Assembly: GCF_001613345.1 (NCBI RefSeq)
Contig: NZ_BDCE01000087.1
Location: 1-64,000, forward strand
Length of the DNA: 64,000 nucleotides
Source of the DNA: Nocardia uniformis NBRC 13702
GTDB taxonomy: Bacteria > Actinomycetota > Actinomycetes > Mycobacteriales > Mycobacteriaceae
Direction: 5' to 3'
This document shows positions 44,926 through 53,083 of the stretch, piece by piece; position 1 is the first letter of the stretch; every line of letters starts with the position of its first letter. Below the pieces are notes generated by a model. That model made no database searches. It was not told the origin of the DNA and was given only the letters and a program-made list of their open reading frames with translations. Position numbers and translations under genes: made by a program.

Positions 44926-46042
44926 GGATGGCGAGCGCGGTCGGGGCGACTGGAAGGCGCGATCTGGATCGCACAACAGCGGTCCCTACGCCGAGGCGTC
45001 CGGTGGTGCTGGATCTGATCCAAAAGACACCGGGCCGGTGGACATCGCGGCGGTACGTCGCGATGACGAGCTGATCGAAGCGATCGCCGGAGACGGTGCC
45101 GTGCAAACGGGTAGCGCGGATGAATATCAGCTCGCGGCTCTGCTCGCCAATTGGCGGGCGGAGATCGTCAACGAGCCGATACCGGCCGGACCGGACCTGG
45201 ACACCATTGTCGCCGCGGTTAATCAGGAGATCGGCGCCCGTACGGCGCGGATCGGGGCACAGGGCAGTAGGCGACTACGGCTCGTGCGTCCCCTTATGGG
45301 AGCAGCGGCCGCCATCGCCTTGATCATGGGCGGTGCGACGGCGTTCTCCTACAGTGCGGAACCGGGCGATGCGCTGTGGAGGGTCAAGGAGGTCGTGTTC
45401 AGTGAACAGGCCCAGACCACCGTGGTGAATCGGGCCGGCAGTGATATGCAGCAGGCGCAGGTGCTGATTCAGCAGGGCAAGCCGGAGGCGGCCAAGGCAC
45501 TGCTGGAGCGGGCGGAGACCAATGTCGGTCAGGTCAATGACACCGGCAAGAAGGACGATCTGCAGCAGCAGTTGCAGAAACTGGTGGCGCTACTGCCCCC
45601 GGATATCCAGGCCTCGCTGACGCCGACCACGACGCCGGGGAAGCCGACCGGTGTGACGACGGAACCGGGTGCTGGCGGTGTGACAACCGCGCCTTCGGAG
45701 CCGGATACGTCGATCAGCCCGTCGCCGACCTACGATCCGCGCAGTCTCGACACCACCGATCCCAATACCGGCAGCTCGACCGCGCCCGATCCGAGCCTGC
45801 CGAGTGCGGAACCGACGGTGCCGTCCACGGAACCCACTCTGCCGCTCACCACGGTGCCGACGCAGCCGACCACCCCGGTGGTCCCGACACAGACGGTGAC
45901 GCCGACGGGTGGTGGTATTACCGGCGGGCCGCAGCAACCCGAACAGCCGGTGACACCGGTGCCACCGCTCGACGGGGCGCCGGTGGTGCCGACTCAGCAG
46001 ACGCTGGTCGTACCCACCCTGGTTCCGGGCACTATCCGGTAG
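44918..46042 (+). CDS. rsdA: Transmembrane anti-sigma-D factor RsdA
   Basis: 374 residues. Cytoplasmic SigD-binding segment (about 41-85: VDIAAVRRDDELIEAIAGDG ... YQLAALLANWRAEI), one membrane helix (about 125-144), an exterior helical region (about 160-225) and a ~150-residue Pro/Thr/Ser tail. In mycobacteria RsdA is degraded after regulated proteolysis, releasing SigD; the same mechanism is likely but not shown. The ATG overlaps the sigD stop (ATGGCTAG). The disordered exterior tail is longer than I recall for Mycobacterium. Confidence 0.9.
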   Translation: MARDGERGRGDWKARSGSHNSGPYAEASGGAGSDPKDTGPVDIAAVRRDDELIEAIAGDGAVQTGSADEYQLAALLANWRAEIVNEPIPAGPDLDTIVAAVNQEIGARTARIGAQGSRRLRLVRPLMGAAAAIALIMGGATAFSYSAEPGDALWRVKEVVFSEQAQTTVVNRAGSDMQQAQVLIQQGKPEAAKALLERAETNVGQVNDTGKKDDLQQQLQKLVALLPPDIQASLTPTTTPGKPTGVTTEPGAGGVTTAPSEPDTSISPSPTYDPRSLDTTDPNTGSSTAPDPSLPSAEPTVPSTEPTLPLTTVPTQPTTPVVPTQTVTPTGGGITGGPQQPEQPVTPVPPLDGAPVVPTQQTLVVPTLVPGTIR

Positions 46043-46137
46043 GGATACGACACCGCGGACACGGGTCCGGGACAGTGTCCGGTGAGGGGACGCTGACCGG
46101 CCGATAGGCCGCATGCTGGTGCACGAAATAGCAATGC

Positions 46138-46159
46138 CCGACCGCCTACCGGTGGTCGG
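46138..46159 (+). terminator. Terminator after rsdA
   Basis: CCGACC and GGTCGG enclose a 10-nt loop, with TTCTTTC following. An additional GGACAC/GTGTCC stem lies upstream at 46057-46080. Confidence 0.6.
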
Positions 46160-46241
46160 TTCTTTCATATCGCGCCGCAATACCCCTTGGCGACAAGGGT
46201 TCCCGGGGTTGGTTCTCAGGGTTTTCGTGGCGCTGAGCTTC

Positions 46242-46266
46242 GGGCCCGTGTGAAAAGCGCGGGCCC
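46242..46266 (-). terminator. Hairpin after the DUF5319-type gene
   Basis: GGGCCC at 46242-46247 and 46261-46266, extended by partial CG pairs, form a stem 22 bp beyond the leftward stop at 46288. It is a probable terminator for that gene. Confidence 0.5.
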
Positions 46267-46287
46267 ACACTCATTTGAGCTACCGGA

Positions 46288-46701
46288 TCAGACGTCGAAC
46301 CCGTCGAACCCGTCACCGTGCAGCGCCTCGTTCATCGACGCATCGGCGTAACCGCGGCAGTAGTCCCACGTGACGTAGGCCTCCGGGGTCGGGTCGTACG
46401 CGGGTTCGTGCGGGCGCACCGTACCGTCCACCAGTAGCTGGAGGAGGTTGGCGCGCAACATATCCCAATCGTGGTAGTGATCCTGCCGACAGTCCTCGCA
46501 GCTGACAACGAGGCCGCGGATACCGCGATGCGCCAGCAGCGCCTCATAGACCGCGAGATCGGCGAGATCCTCTTCGACCGCTAGGCGCTCGTGAGGATCC
46601 AACGGTTCCCCCGGCTCGATGGCATCGAGCGCGGCCGACGGGTCGGAGGGATCTCCGGCGAATGGATCCGGCGGCAGGCCAGGTGGTAGATGGTCACGCA
46701 C
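46288..46701 (-). CDS. DUF5319-type conserved protein (Rv3412-like)
   Basis: 137 residues, acidic (ends GDGFDGFDV). A conserved central CEDCRQDHYHDWDMLRANLLQL block could bind metal through its Cys/His residues. In mycobacteria the equivalent Rv3412 (about 136 residues) sits in the same place beside sigD-rsdA and guaB2. The start GTG (VRDHLPPGLPPDPF) gives the family length; in-frame sequence upstream runs into a family B repeat. Function unknown. Confidence 0.85.
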   Translation of the reverse strand: MRDHLPPGLPPDPFAGDPSDPSAALDAIEPGEPLDPHERLAVEEDLADLAVYEALLAHRGIRGLVVSCEDCRQDHYHDWDMLRANLLQLLVDGTVRPHEPAYDPTPEAYVTWDYCRGYADASMNEALHGDGFDGFDV

Positions 46702-47223
46702 AGGTCCACGGTACGCAGAGATGCCCCCCTCGCGCCAGCGCTGACACCCATTTGCCCTCACATAGCTGTGTTTTTGGCCTCCGCTGCGCTCCGGCGGGTT
46801 CGCGGCCCTCGTAACCCGGTTCTTCCCTCCCTCCGCTCCTCCGCTTCGATCCCCCGCTCCACTCAGTCCAGAACGGGGCGGGGCCGCGAACAAGCGAGGT
46901 GAAGGTGGGGGAAGTAGGCAGGGAGTGCGTCTTCTGGCTACGGTCGGCTGTGGTGGTTCTCGGTTGTGTTGTGCTGCTTCCGTGTGCTCGGTCCGGACCG
47001 GGGCGGGTGGCGAACGAACCGGGGGTCGGACGACTAGGGTTGAGTTCGTCTCACCCTGTTGTCTCCATAGTCGGGTGGGGTGCGGGCCGTGGACTCCTCG
47101 CTTTTGTGCGACCGATACCATGGACGGGCAGATGCCGAGTGGTAATTCTCGGTGTCTTCTCAATCCATTCGTCCGCCGGGGCCGGTCCGGGGACATTGCC
47201 GAGGTCCAGGAGGGGTCGATTCG
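46702..47223. promoter_or_regulatory. Divergent gap upstream of guaB2
   Basis: 522 bp between the DUF5319-type gene and guaB2. It holds the inverted family B repeat (46781-46893) and presumably both promoters. No gene with a credible start was found. Confidence 0.5.
46781..46893 (-). repeat. Interspersed repeat family B, copy 2 (inverted)
   Basis: Reverse complement of the 34010-34118 unit with few differences, including CTTCCCTCCCTCCGCTCC and GCTCCACTCAGTCCAGAACG. It lies about 80 bp upstream of the DUF5319-type start. An extension of about 30 bp further left shows weaker similarity. Confidence 0.88.
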
Positions 47224-48735
47224 ATGAGCAGTCCCGTAACGGGTGGCGACGATCCGAACAAGATCGCCATGCTCGGGCTCACGTTCGACGATGTACTGCT
47301 GTTGCCTGCCGCCTCGGATCTGATTCCCAGCTCGGTCGATACGTCGAGCCGGCTGACGCGGGAGATCTCACTGCGCACGCCGCTGGTGAGTTCCGCCATG
47401 GATACCGTGACCGAGGCTCGGATGGCCATCGCCATGGCCCGGGCCGGTGGCATGGGTGTGCTGCACCGCAATCTGTCGGTCGAGGCGCAGGCCGCGCAGG
47501 CGGAAACCGTGAAGCGGTCCGAGGCGGGCATGGTGACCGATCCGGTGACCTGTCGCCCCACCGATACGCTCGCCGAAGTCGACGCCATGTGCGCGCGCTA
47601 CCGCATCTCCGGTTTGCCGGTGGTGGATGACTCGGGCCAATTGGTGGGCATCATCACCAATCGCGATATGCGGTTCGAGGTCGATCAGAACAGCCTCGTG
47701 GCCGACATCATGACCAAGGCTCCGCTGATCACTGCGCAGGAGGGCGTCACCGCCCCCGCCGCGCTGGGTCTGCTGCGCCGTCACAAGATCGAGAAGCTGC
47801 CGATCGTGGACGGCCACGGCAAACTGCGCGGCCTGATCACCGTCAAGGACTTCGTCAAAACCGAGCAGTATCCGAACGCCACCAAGGACCGCGACGGCCG
47901 CCTGCTGGTCGGTGCGGCCGTGGGTGTGGGCGAGGACGCGTGGGCCCGCGCCATGACCCTGGCCGATGTCGGCGTCGATGTGCTGATCGTCGATACCGCG
48001 CACGGGCATCAGGCCGGTGTGCTGCAGATGGTTTCCAAGATCAAGGCCGAGGTCGGCGACCGGGTACAGATCATCGGTGGCAATATCGCCACCCGCGCCG
48101 GTGCCAAGGCTCTGGTCGACGCCGGTGTGGACGCGGTGAAGGTGGGTGTGGGCCCCGGCTCCATTTGCACCACCCGCGTGGTCGCCGGTGTCGGCGCGCC
48201 GCAGATCACCGCGATTCTCGAGGCCAATGCGGCCTGTGCTCCGGCCGGTGTGCCGGTGATCGCCGACGGTGGCGTGCAGTACTCCGGTGATATCGCCAAG
48301 GCCATCGCGGCCGGCGCCTCCACCGTCATGCTGGGTTCGCTGCTGGCCGGTACCGCCGAATCGCCGGGCGAACTGATCCTGGTGGGTGGCAAGCAGTACA
48401 AGAGCTACCGCGGTATGGGTTCGCTGGGTGCCATGCAGGGACGTGGTGAGGCCAAGTCCTACTCCAAGGACCGCTACTTCCAGGACGATGTGCTGTCGGA
48501 GAAGAAGCTGGTTCCCGAGGGTATCGAGGGCCGGGTGCCATTCCGTGGTCCGCTGGACCAGGTGATCCACCAGCTGGTGGGCGGTCTGCGGGCCGCTATG
48601 GGCTACACGGGCGCGCAGTCCATTCCGGATCTGCAGGCCGCGCAGTTCGTGCAGATCACCGCGGCGGGTCTCAAGGAGTCGCACCCGCACGACATCACCA
48701 TGACCGTCGAGGCTCCCAACTACACCACCCGCTGA
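47224..48735 (+). CDS. guaB: Inosine-5'-monophosphate dehydrogenase GuaB2
   Basis: 503 residues. Oxidises IMP to XMP, the rate-limiting step to GMP. The catalytic loop GPGSICTTR carries the active-site Cys. The N-terminal TIM-barrel part has LTFDDVLLLPA. Tandem CBS domains (about 95-215, MVTDPVTCRPTDTLAEV, then IMTKAPLITAQEG) are inserted as in other housekeeping IMPDHs. MGSLGAMQGR is the mobile-flap region. The start ATG has AGGAGGGG 6 bp upstream. guaB3 follows 49 bp later. Confidence 0.97.
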   Translation: MSSPVTGGDDPNKIAMLGLTFDDVLLLPAASDLIPSSVDTSSRLTREISLRTPLVSSAMDTVTEARMAIAMARAGGMGVLHRNLSVEAQAAQAETVKRSEAGMVTDPVTCRPTDTLAEVDAMCARYRISGLPVVDDSGQLVGIITNRDMRFEVDQNSLVADIMTKAPLITAQEGVTAPAALGLLRRHKIEKLPIVDGHGKLRGLITVKDFVKTEQYPNATKDRDGRLLVGAAVGVGEDAWARAMTLADVGVDVLIVDTAHGHQAGVLQMVSKIKAEVGDRVQIIGGNIATRAGAKALVDAGVDAVKVGVGPGSICTTRVVAGVGAPQITAILEANAACAPAGVPVIADGGVQYSGDIAKAIAAGASTVMLGSLLAGTAESPGELILVGGKQYKSYRGMGSLGAMQGRGEAKSYSKDRYFQDDVLSEKKLVPEGIEGRVPFRGPLDQVIHQLVGGLRAAMGYTGAQSIPDLQAAQFVQITAAGLKESHPHDITMTVEAPNYTTR

Positions 48736-48784
48736 GTTCGGCTTTCGCCGACAGGGCTGTCACCGAGAAGAGGAATTGGAGACG

Positions 48785-49954
48785 ATGCGCGACCTCGTCG
48801 AGATCGGCATGGGGCGGACCGCCCGGCGCACTTACGAACTGGACGATGTCGACATCGTTCCCTCGCGGCGGACCCGTTCGTCCAAGCAGGTGTCGGTGGC
48901 TTGGCAGCTCGACGCCTATCGGTTCGAGATTCCATTCCTGACCCACCCCACCGATGCGCTCGTCTCTCCCGAGTTCGCTATCGAACTGGGTAAGCAGGGC
49001 GGTCTGGGCGTTATCAACGGTGAGGGCCTGTGGGCTCGGCACGCCGATGTCGAAGCCAAGATCCAGCAGCTCACCGATGTGGCCGAGAAGGAAGGCACCG
49101 AGGCCGCCGTCGCACTGCTGCAGCAATTGCACGCCGCGCCGATGCAGCCGGACCTGCTGGCCGCCGCGGTCGCGCAGGTGCGGGCCGCCGGGGTGACCAC
49201 CGCGGTGCGGGTGAGCCCGCAGAACGCGCGCGCCCTCACTCCCGCGCTGGTGCAGGCCGGAATCGACCTGCTGGTGGTGCACGGCACCATTATCTCCGCC
49301 GAGCATGTGGGCAGTGCTGTTTCGAGCGATCCGCAAGCGATCGCAAGCGACGGCGAGCCGTTGAACCTCAAGACCTTTATCGCCGAACTGGATGTGCCGG
49401 TGGTGGCGGGCGGCGTGAGCGATCACCGCACCGCGCTGCACCTCATGCGCACCGGCGCGGCGGGCGTCATTGTCGGCTACGGCTCCATGCAGGGTTCGAC
49501 GTCGACCGGTGAGGTGCTCGGTATCGGTGTGCCCATGGCCACCGCCATTGCCGATGCCGCCGCCGCGCGCCGCGACTACCTGGATGAGACCGGTGGTCGC
49601 TATGTGCATGTCATCGCCGATGGCGACATCCTCACCTCCGGGCATGTCGCCAAGGCCATTGCCTGTGGTGCGGACGCTGTCATGCTCGGTGTGCCGCTGA
49701 CACTGGCCGCGGAGTCTCCCGGTAATGGCTGGTACTGGCCGTCGGCTGCCGCGCACCCGTCGGTGCCGCGCGGCGCGCTGCTGCCGTATGCCATCGAGGA
49801 GGAGCGGGTACCACTGACCCAGGTGCTGGACGGTCCCTCCAATGACCCGTTCGGTTCGCTGAATCTGGTTGGTGGCCTGCGCCGTTCCATGGCGAAGACG
49901 GGTTACTGCGACCTGAAGGAATTCCAGCGGGTCGGGTTGAACGTCCGCGCCTGA
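48785..49954 (+). CDS. guaB3: GuaB3-family IMP dehydrogenase-related protein
   Basis: 389 residues. It has the IMPDH/GMP-reductase barrel without CBS domains, as in the GuaB3 group. ELDDVDIVPSRRTRSS near the start, VSPQNARALTPALVQAGIDLL, and ALLPYAIEEERVP are typical of it. In the loop that carries the catalytic Cys in GuaB2 (GSICTT) this protein reads GYGSMQGST, so Cys appears to be replaced. Actinobacterial GuaB3 function is unsettled; its conserved pairing with guaB2 suggests a guanine-nucleotide role. The start ATG follows GGAATTGGAGACG. Confidence 0.9.
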   Translation: MRDLVEIGMGRTARRTYELDDVDIVPSRRTRSSKQVSVAWQLDAYRFEIPFLTHPTDALVSPEFAIELGKQGGLGVINGEGLWARHADVEAKIQQLTDVAEKEGTEAAVALLQQLHAAPMQPDLLAAAVAQVRAAGVTTAVRVSPQNARALTPALVQAGIDLLVVHGTIISAEHVGSAVSSDPQAIASDGEPLNLKTFIAELDVPVVAGGVSDHRTALHLMRTGAAGVIVGYGSMQGSTSTGEVLGIGVPMATAIADAAAARRDYLDETGGRYVHVIADGDILTSGHVAKAIACGADAVMLGVPLTLAAESPGNGWYWPSAAAHPSVPRGALLPYAIEEERVPLTQVLDGPSNDPFGSLNLVGGLRRSMAKTGYCDLKEFQRVGLNVRA

Positions 49955-49967
49955 GATCTCTGACCGC

Positions 49968-49997
49968 ACAGCCCGTGTCGACAACGACACGGGCTGT
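49968..49997. terminator. Bidirectional terminator between guaB3 and the hydrolase gene
   Basis: ACAGCCCGTGTCG and CGACACGGGCTGT form a perfect 13-bp stem with loop ACAA, 13 bp after the guaB3 stop; GTTCGCGTTT follows on the plus strand. It also serves the convergent leftward gene. Confidence 0.9.
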
Positions 49998-50042
49998 TCG
50001 CGTTTCGAGGATCAGTATCCGACCAGCGTGACGAGCGTGGTG

Positions 50043-50852
50043 TCAGCGGGAGTGGGTGAGGGCGCGTGAAACCGCCTGTTCGCGTAGGAATTCCAGGATG
50101 GCGGCATTCACGGTGACCGGGTGGGTCATATTGACGGTTTGGCGCGCGCCCTCGACCTCGAGATAGCGGGAGTCGGGGAGGCGCTCGGCCAGTTCCCGGG
50201 CGTGGGCGCGGGAGAAGCCGCTATTGGTGGGGTGGATTACCAATGCGGGACAGGTGATTTCGGGTAGTCGGTCGAGGATCGAGTCGCGGGTGAGGAAACA
50301 GCCCGCCGCTACCGCGGTGGCGTAGCGGTCGCGGGCCAGCCAGCGTTTCACCCAGACCGCGCGATACCAGGCGTCATCGCCGATCAGCCACTGCGCGAGA
50401 TGTTCGGCGAGGGCCGGGCGGGGGCCGTCCTCGTACCACTTGTCGAGGAACTTCTTGGCATTCTCGAGTTCCAGGTCGGAGGGTTCGTGCGCCTCGGTGC
50501 TGATCAGGATGAGCGCGGCAACCCGTTCGGGGGCGAGGAGCGCGGTGCGTAGCGCGGTGAAGCCGCCCTGGGAGGTGCCGCCGACGACGGCTCGGCGCAC
50601 GCCCTGCTGATCCAGGACGGTCAACACATCGCGGGCGCTGGTCCAGTAGGTGAAGGGCAGACCCTTGTCGCGGGTGCGACCGTGGCCGCGCGCATCCCAT
50701 GTCACGATGCGGAACTCCGGTGTCAGCGCCGCCCGCTGGGACGCGAACATCGTTCGGTCCATGAGGAATTCGTGCCCCAACAACACTACCGGCCCGTCGC
50801 CGCCGCTGTCCTCGTAATGGATTTCGGCATCGATCGCGTGGGCGAATGGCAC
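50043..50852 (-). CDS. Alpha/beta hydrolase
   Basis: 269 residues. Typical fold order: VVLLGHEF (oxyanion region), WDARGHGRT, the nucleophile elbow GGTSQGG with Ser, and a late His in NMTHPVTVN that could complete the triad. A lid insertion (about 120-190) carries many Trp and Arg residues. No signal peptide, so cytoplasmic. Substrate unknown; the sequence suggests ester or haloalkane-type small substrates. GTG start without a clear ribosome-binding site. It occupies the guaB3-guaA gap where mycobacteria carry choD. Confidence 0.88.
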   Translation of the reverse strand: MPFAHAIDAEIHYEDSGGDGPVVLLGHEFLMDRTMFASQRAALTPEFRIVTWDARGHGRTRDKGLPFTYWTSARDVLTVLDQQGVRRAVVGGTSQGGFTALRTALLAPERVAALILISTEAHEPSDLELENAKKFLDKWYEDGPRPALAEHLAQWLIGDDAWYRAVWVKRWLARDRYATAVAAGCFLTRDSILDRLPEITCPALVIHPTNSGFSRAHARELAERLPDSRYLEVEGARQTVNMTHPVTVNAAILEFLREQAVSRALTHSR

Positions 50853-51189
50853 GAAGATGAGGATAGCCAGACCTAGTGACAGAGATCGATGCTTTTGCCC
50901 GCTGTCGTCACGCCCAATCGGTGTGGCTGCGACTCCCCCGCCTCCCCGAATCTTCAGCGCCCGGCCGAGAGCCGTCGGCTGTCGTGCACGCGTGCCGGCG
51001 GTTGGGAGTCGAATCTATTCTGGGCGTACCCGGTGAGTTACCCCGATCGGCCCGAAATCAGTTGTCACCGATGGCAGACGCACGATGCGAGGCCCGCCGC
51101 CCTTGCGGAGGCACGTTTGTCCGCTGAAGATTCGGGGAGTCGTGGGAGCCGGGGGAGGTGTGCTCTGGGTCGCTCACTAGACTGCGTGG
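50853..51189. other. Gap upstream of guaA
   Basis: 337 bp dominated by the inverted family A repeat and its terminal mirror sequence. No separate gene. The guaA promoter presumably lies at its right end. Confidence 0.5.
50934..51047 (-). repeat. Interspersed repeat family A, copy 3 (inverted)
   Basis: Reverse complement of the 28041-28155 unit, from TCCCCCGCCTCCCCGAA to GTGAGTTACCCCGAT. Beyond it, at about 51119-51151, a short segment CGCTGAAGATTCGGGGAGT mirrors the unit's outer end. The whole ~220 bp therefore has imperfect ~28-bp inverted termini. Confidence 0.82.
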
Positions 51190-52749
51190 GTGGCAGATAC
51201 CCAGCGACCCGTCCTTGTTATCGACTTCGGCGCGCAGTACGCGCAGTTGATTGCGCGCCGGGTGCGCGAGTGCAGTGTCTACTCCGAGGTGATTCCGCAT
51301 ACGGCGACCGTTGAGGAGATCGCGGCCAAGCAGCCGCAGGCGGTGATTCTGTCCGGCGGCCCCTCGAGCGTGTATGCCGAGGGCGCACCGCGATTGGATC
51401 CGCGGCTGTTCGATCTCGAGGTACCGGTCTTCGGCATCTGCTACGGCTTCCAGGCCATGGCGCAGGCGCTGGGTGGCACGGTTTCCCATACCGGGACCCG
51501 GGAGTACGGCCGCACCGAGATCAGTATCGACGGTGGCATTTTGCACGGGGGTCTGCCCGGTACGCATCCGGTGTGGATGAGCCATGGCGACGCGGTTACC
51601 GACGCGCCCGCCGGGTTCGAGGTCACCGGCACCACGGTCGGTGCGCCGGTCGCGGCGTTCGAGGATCGGGAGCGCAAGCTCGCCGGTGTGCAGTACCACC
51701 CGGAGGTGCTGCATTCGCCGCACGGTCATCAGATCCTGAGCCGGTTCCTGCACGAGATCGCCGGTATTCGGGCCGCTTGGACGCCCGCCAATATCGCGGA
51801 CGCGCTGATTCAGGATGTGCGCGCGCAGATCGGCGACGGCCACGCCATTTGTGGTCTGTCCGGCGGTGTCGATTCCGCGGTGGCGGCGGCCCTGGTGCAG
51901 CGTGCCATTGGTGACAAACTGACCTGTGTTTTCGTTGACCACGGTCTGTTGCGCGCGGGTGAGCGCGAGCAGGTGCAGCGCGATTTCGTCGCCGCGACCG
52001 GGGCCAAGCTGGTCACCGTCGACGCGGTCGACAAGTTCCTGGGCGAACTGAAGGGTGTCAGCGACCCGGAGGAGAAGCGCAAGATCATCGGCCGGGAGTT
52101 CATCCGATCCTTCGAGGACGCCGTGGCCGAGGTCGTGGGCGAGCAGGGCGAGACCAAGGTCGAATATCTGGTGCAGGGCACCCTCTACCCGGATGTGGTG
52201 GAGTCCGGCGGCGGCACCGGCACCGCGAATATCAAGAGCCACCACAATGTCGGTGGCCTGCCCGACGATCTCGAGTTCGATCTCGTCGAACCGCTGCGCC
52301 TGCTGTTCAAGGATGAGGTCCGCGCCGTCGGCCGTGAACTCGGTCTGCCCGAGGAAATCGTTGCGCGCCAGCCCTTCCCGGGTCCCGGTCTGGCCATTCG
52401 CATTGTCGGCGAGGTCACTCGCGACCGCCTCGACCTGCTCCGTCAGGCCGATGCCATCGCCCGCGAGGAACTGACCGCCGCTGGTCTCGACAAGCAGATC
52501 TGGCAGTGCCCGGTGGTGCTGCTCGCCGATGTCCGCAGCGTCGGTGTCCAGGGCGACGGCCGCACCTACGGGCACCCGATCGTGCTGCGTCCGGTGTCGT
52601 CGGAGGATGCTATGACCGCCGACTGGACCCGCCTGCCGTACGAAGTGCTGGAACGCATTTCGACGCGCATCACCAATGAGGTCAAGGAAGTCAACCGCGT
52701 GGTTCTCGATGTGACGAGTAAGCCGCCGGGCACCATCGAATGGGAGTGA
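51190..52749 (+). CDS. guaA: GMP synthase (glutamine-hydrolysing)
   Basis: 519 residues. Converts XMP to GMP using glutamine and ATP. The N-terminal glutamine amidotransferase has the nucleophile in FGICYGFQAM and the partner His/Glu in YHPEVLHS. The ATP-pyrophosphatase P-loop is GLSGGVDSAVAAAL. The C-terminal dimerisation domain ends PPGTIEWE. Starts with GTG. It completes the guaB2-guaB3-guaA purine block. Confidence 0.97.
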   Translation: MADTQRPVLVIDFGAQYAQLIARRVRECSVYSEVIPHTATVEEIAAKQPQAVILSGGPSSVYAEGAPRLDPRLFDLEVPVFGICYGFQAMAQALGGTVSHTGTREYGRTEISIDGGILHGGLPGTHPVWMSHGDAVTDAPAGFEVTGTTVGAPVAAFEDRERKLAGVQYHPEVLHSPHGHQILSRFLHEIAGIRAAWTPANIADALIQDVRAQIGDGHAICGLSGGVDSAVAAALVQRAIGDKLTCVFVDHGLLRAGEREQVQRDFVAATGAKLVTVDAVDKFLGELKGVSDPEEKRKIIGREFIRSFEDAVAEVVGEQGETKVEYLVQGTLYPDVVESGGGTGTANIKSHHNVGGLPDDLEFDLVEPLRLLFKDEVRAVGRELGLPEEIVARQPFPGPGLAIRIVGEVTRDRLDLLRQADAIAREELTAAGLDKQIWQCPVVLLADVRSVGVQGDGRTYGHPIVLRPVSSEDAMTADWTRLPYEVLERISTRITNEVKEVNRVVLDVTSKPPGTIEWE

Positions 52750-52847
52750 AAGCCACGGCGGCCCCGACCACTGTGATCGGGGGCTTCGATCCTGTGAGGT
52801 CTGCTGAAGCTCCCCGCGTGACCGGGGCGACAAACACCGGAATGTGA

Positions 52848-52879
52848 AGAACCCCCGAACCTTTCGGATCGGGGGTTCT
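52848..52879. terminator. Bidirectional terminator after guaA
   Basis: AGAACCCCCGA and TCGGGGGTTCT form an 11-bp perfect stem with TTTCG following, 98 bp after the guaA stop and 9 bp before the convergent leftward gene's stop. Confidence 0.9.
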
Positions 52880-52888
52880 TTCGTCGTT

Positions 52889-53083
52889 CTACTCCCTGTG
52901 TTTTCGCGGGGAGATCACCAGGATTACCCCGACCACGATGGCCGTGATCACCACGATCCAGCCGAAGGACAGGCCGTCGGGCCAGGAGGCGGGGCCGATG
53001 AAGGCCCAGACGCTCACCAGTACGGCGAGGATGCCCGCGAGCAGGAGGGAGAAGGACGGACGTCGGGTCTTGTTGTCAGCCAC
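52889..53083 (-). CDS. Small two-helix membrane protein
   Basis: 64 residues with two membrane helices (SLLLAGILAVLVSVWAFIG and FGWIVVITAIVVGVILVI) and a basic tail (SPRKHRE). The GTG start overlaps the stop of the PspC gene by 8 bp, so it is translationally coupled to it. Longer in-frame sequence upstream belongs to the PspC gene in another frame. Probably a partner or accessory of the PspC protein; no family recognised. Confidence 0.78.
   Translation of the reverse strand: MADNKTRRPSFSLLLAGILAVLVSVWAFIGPASWPDGLSFGWIVVITAIVVGVILVISPRKHRE

Noticed and set aside
51058..52833. Long leftward open frame opposite guaA
   Set aside because: Exact antisense of a well-supported gene; Arg/His/Gly-rich composition.
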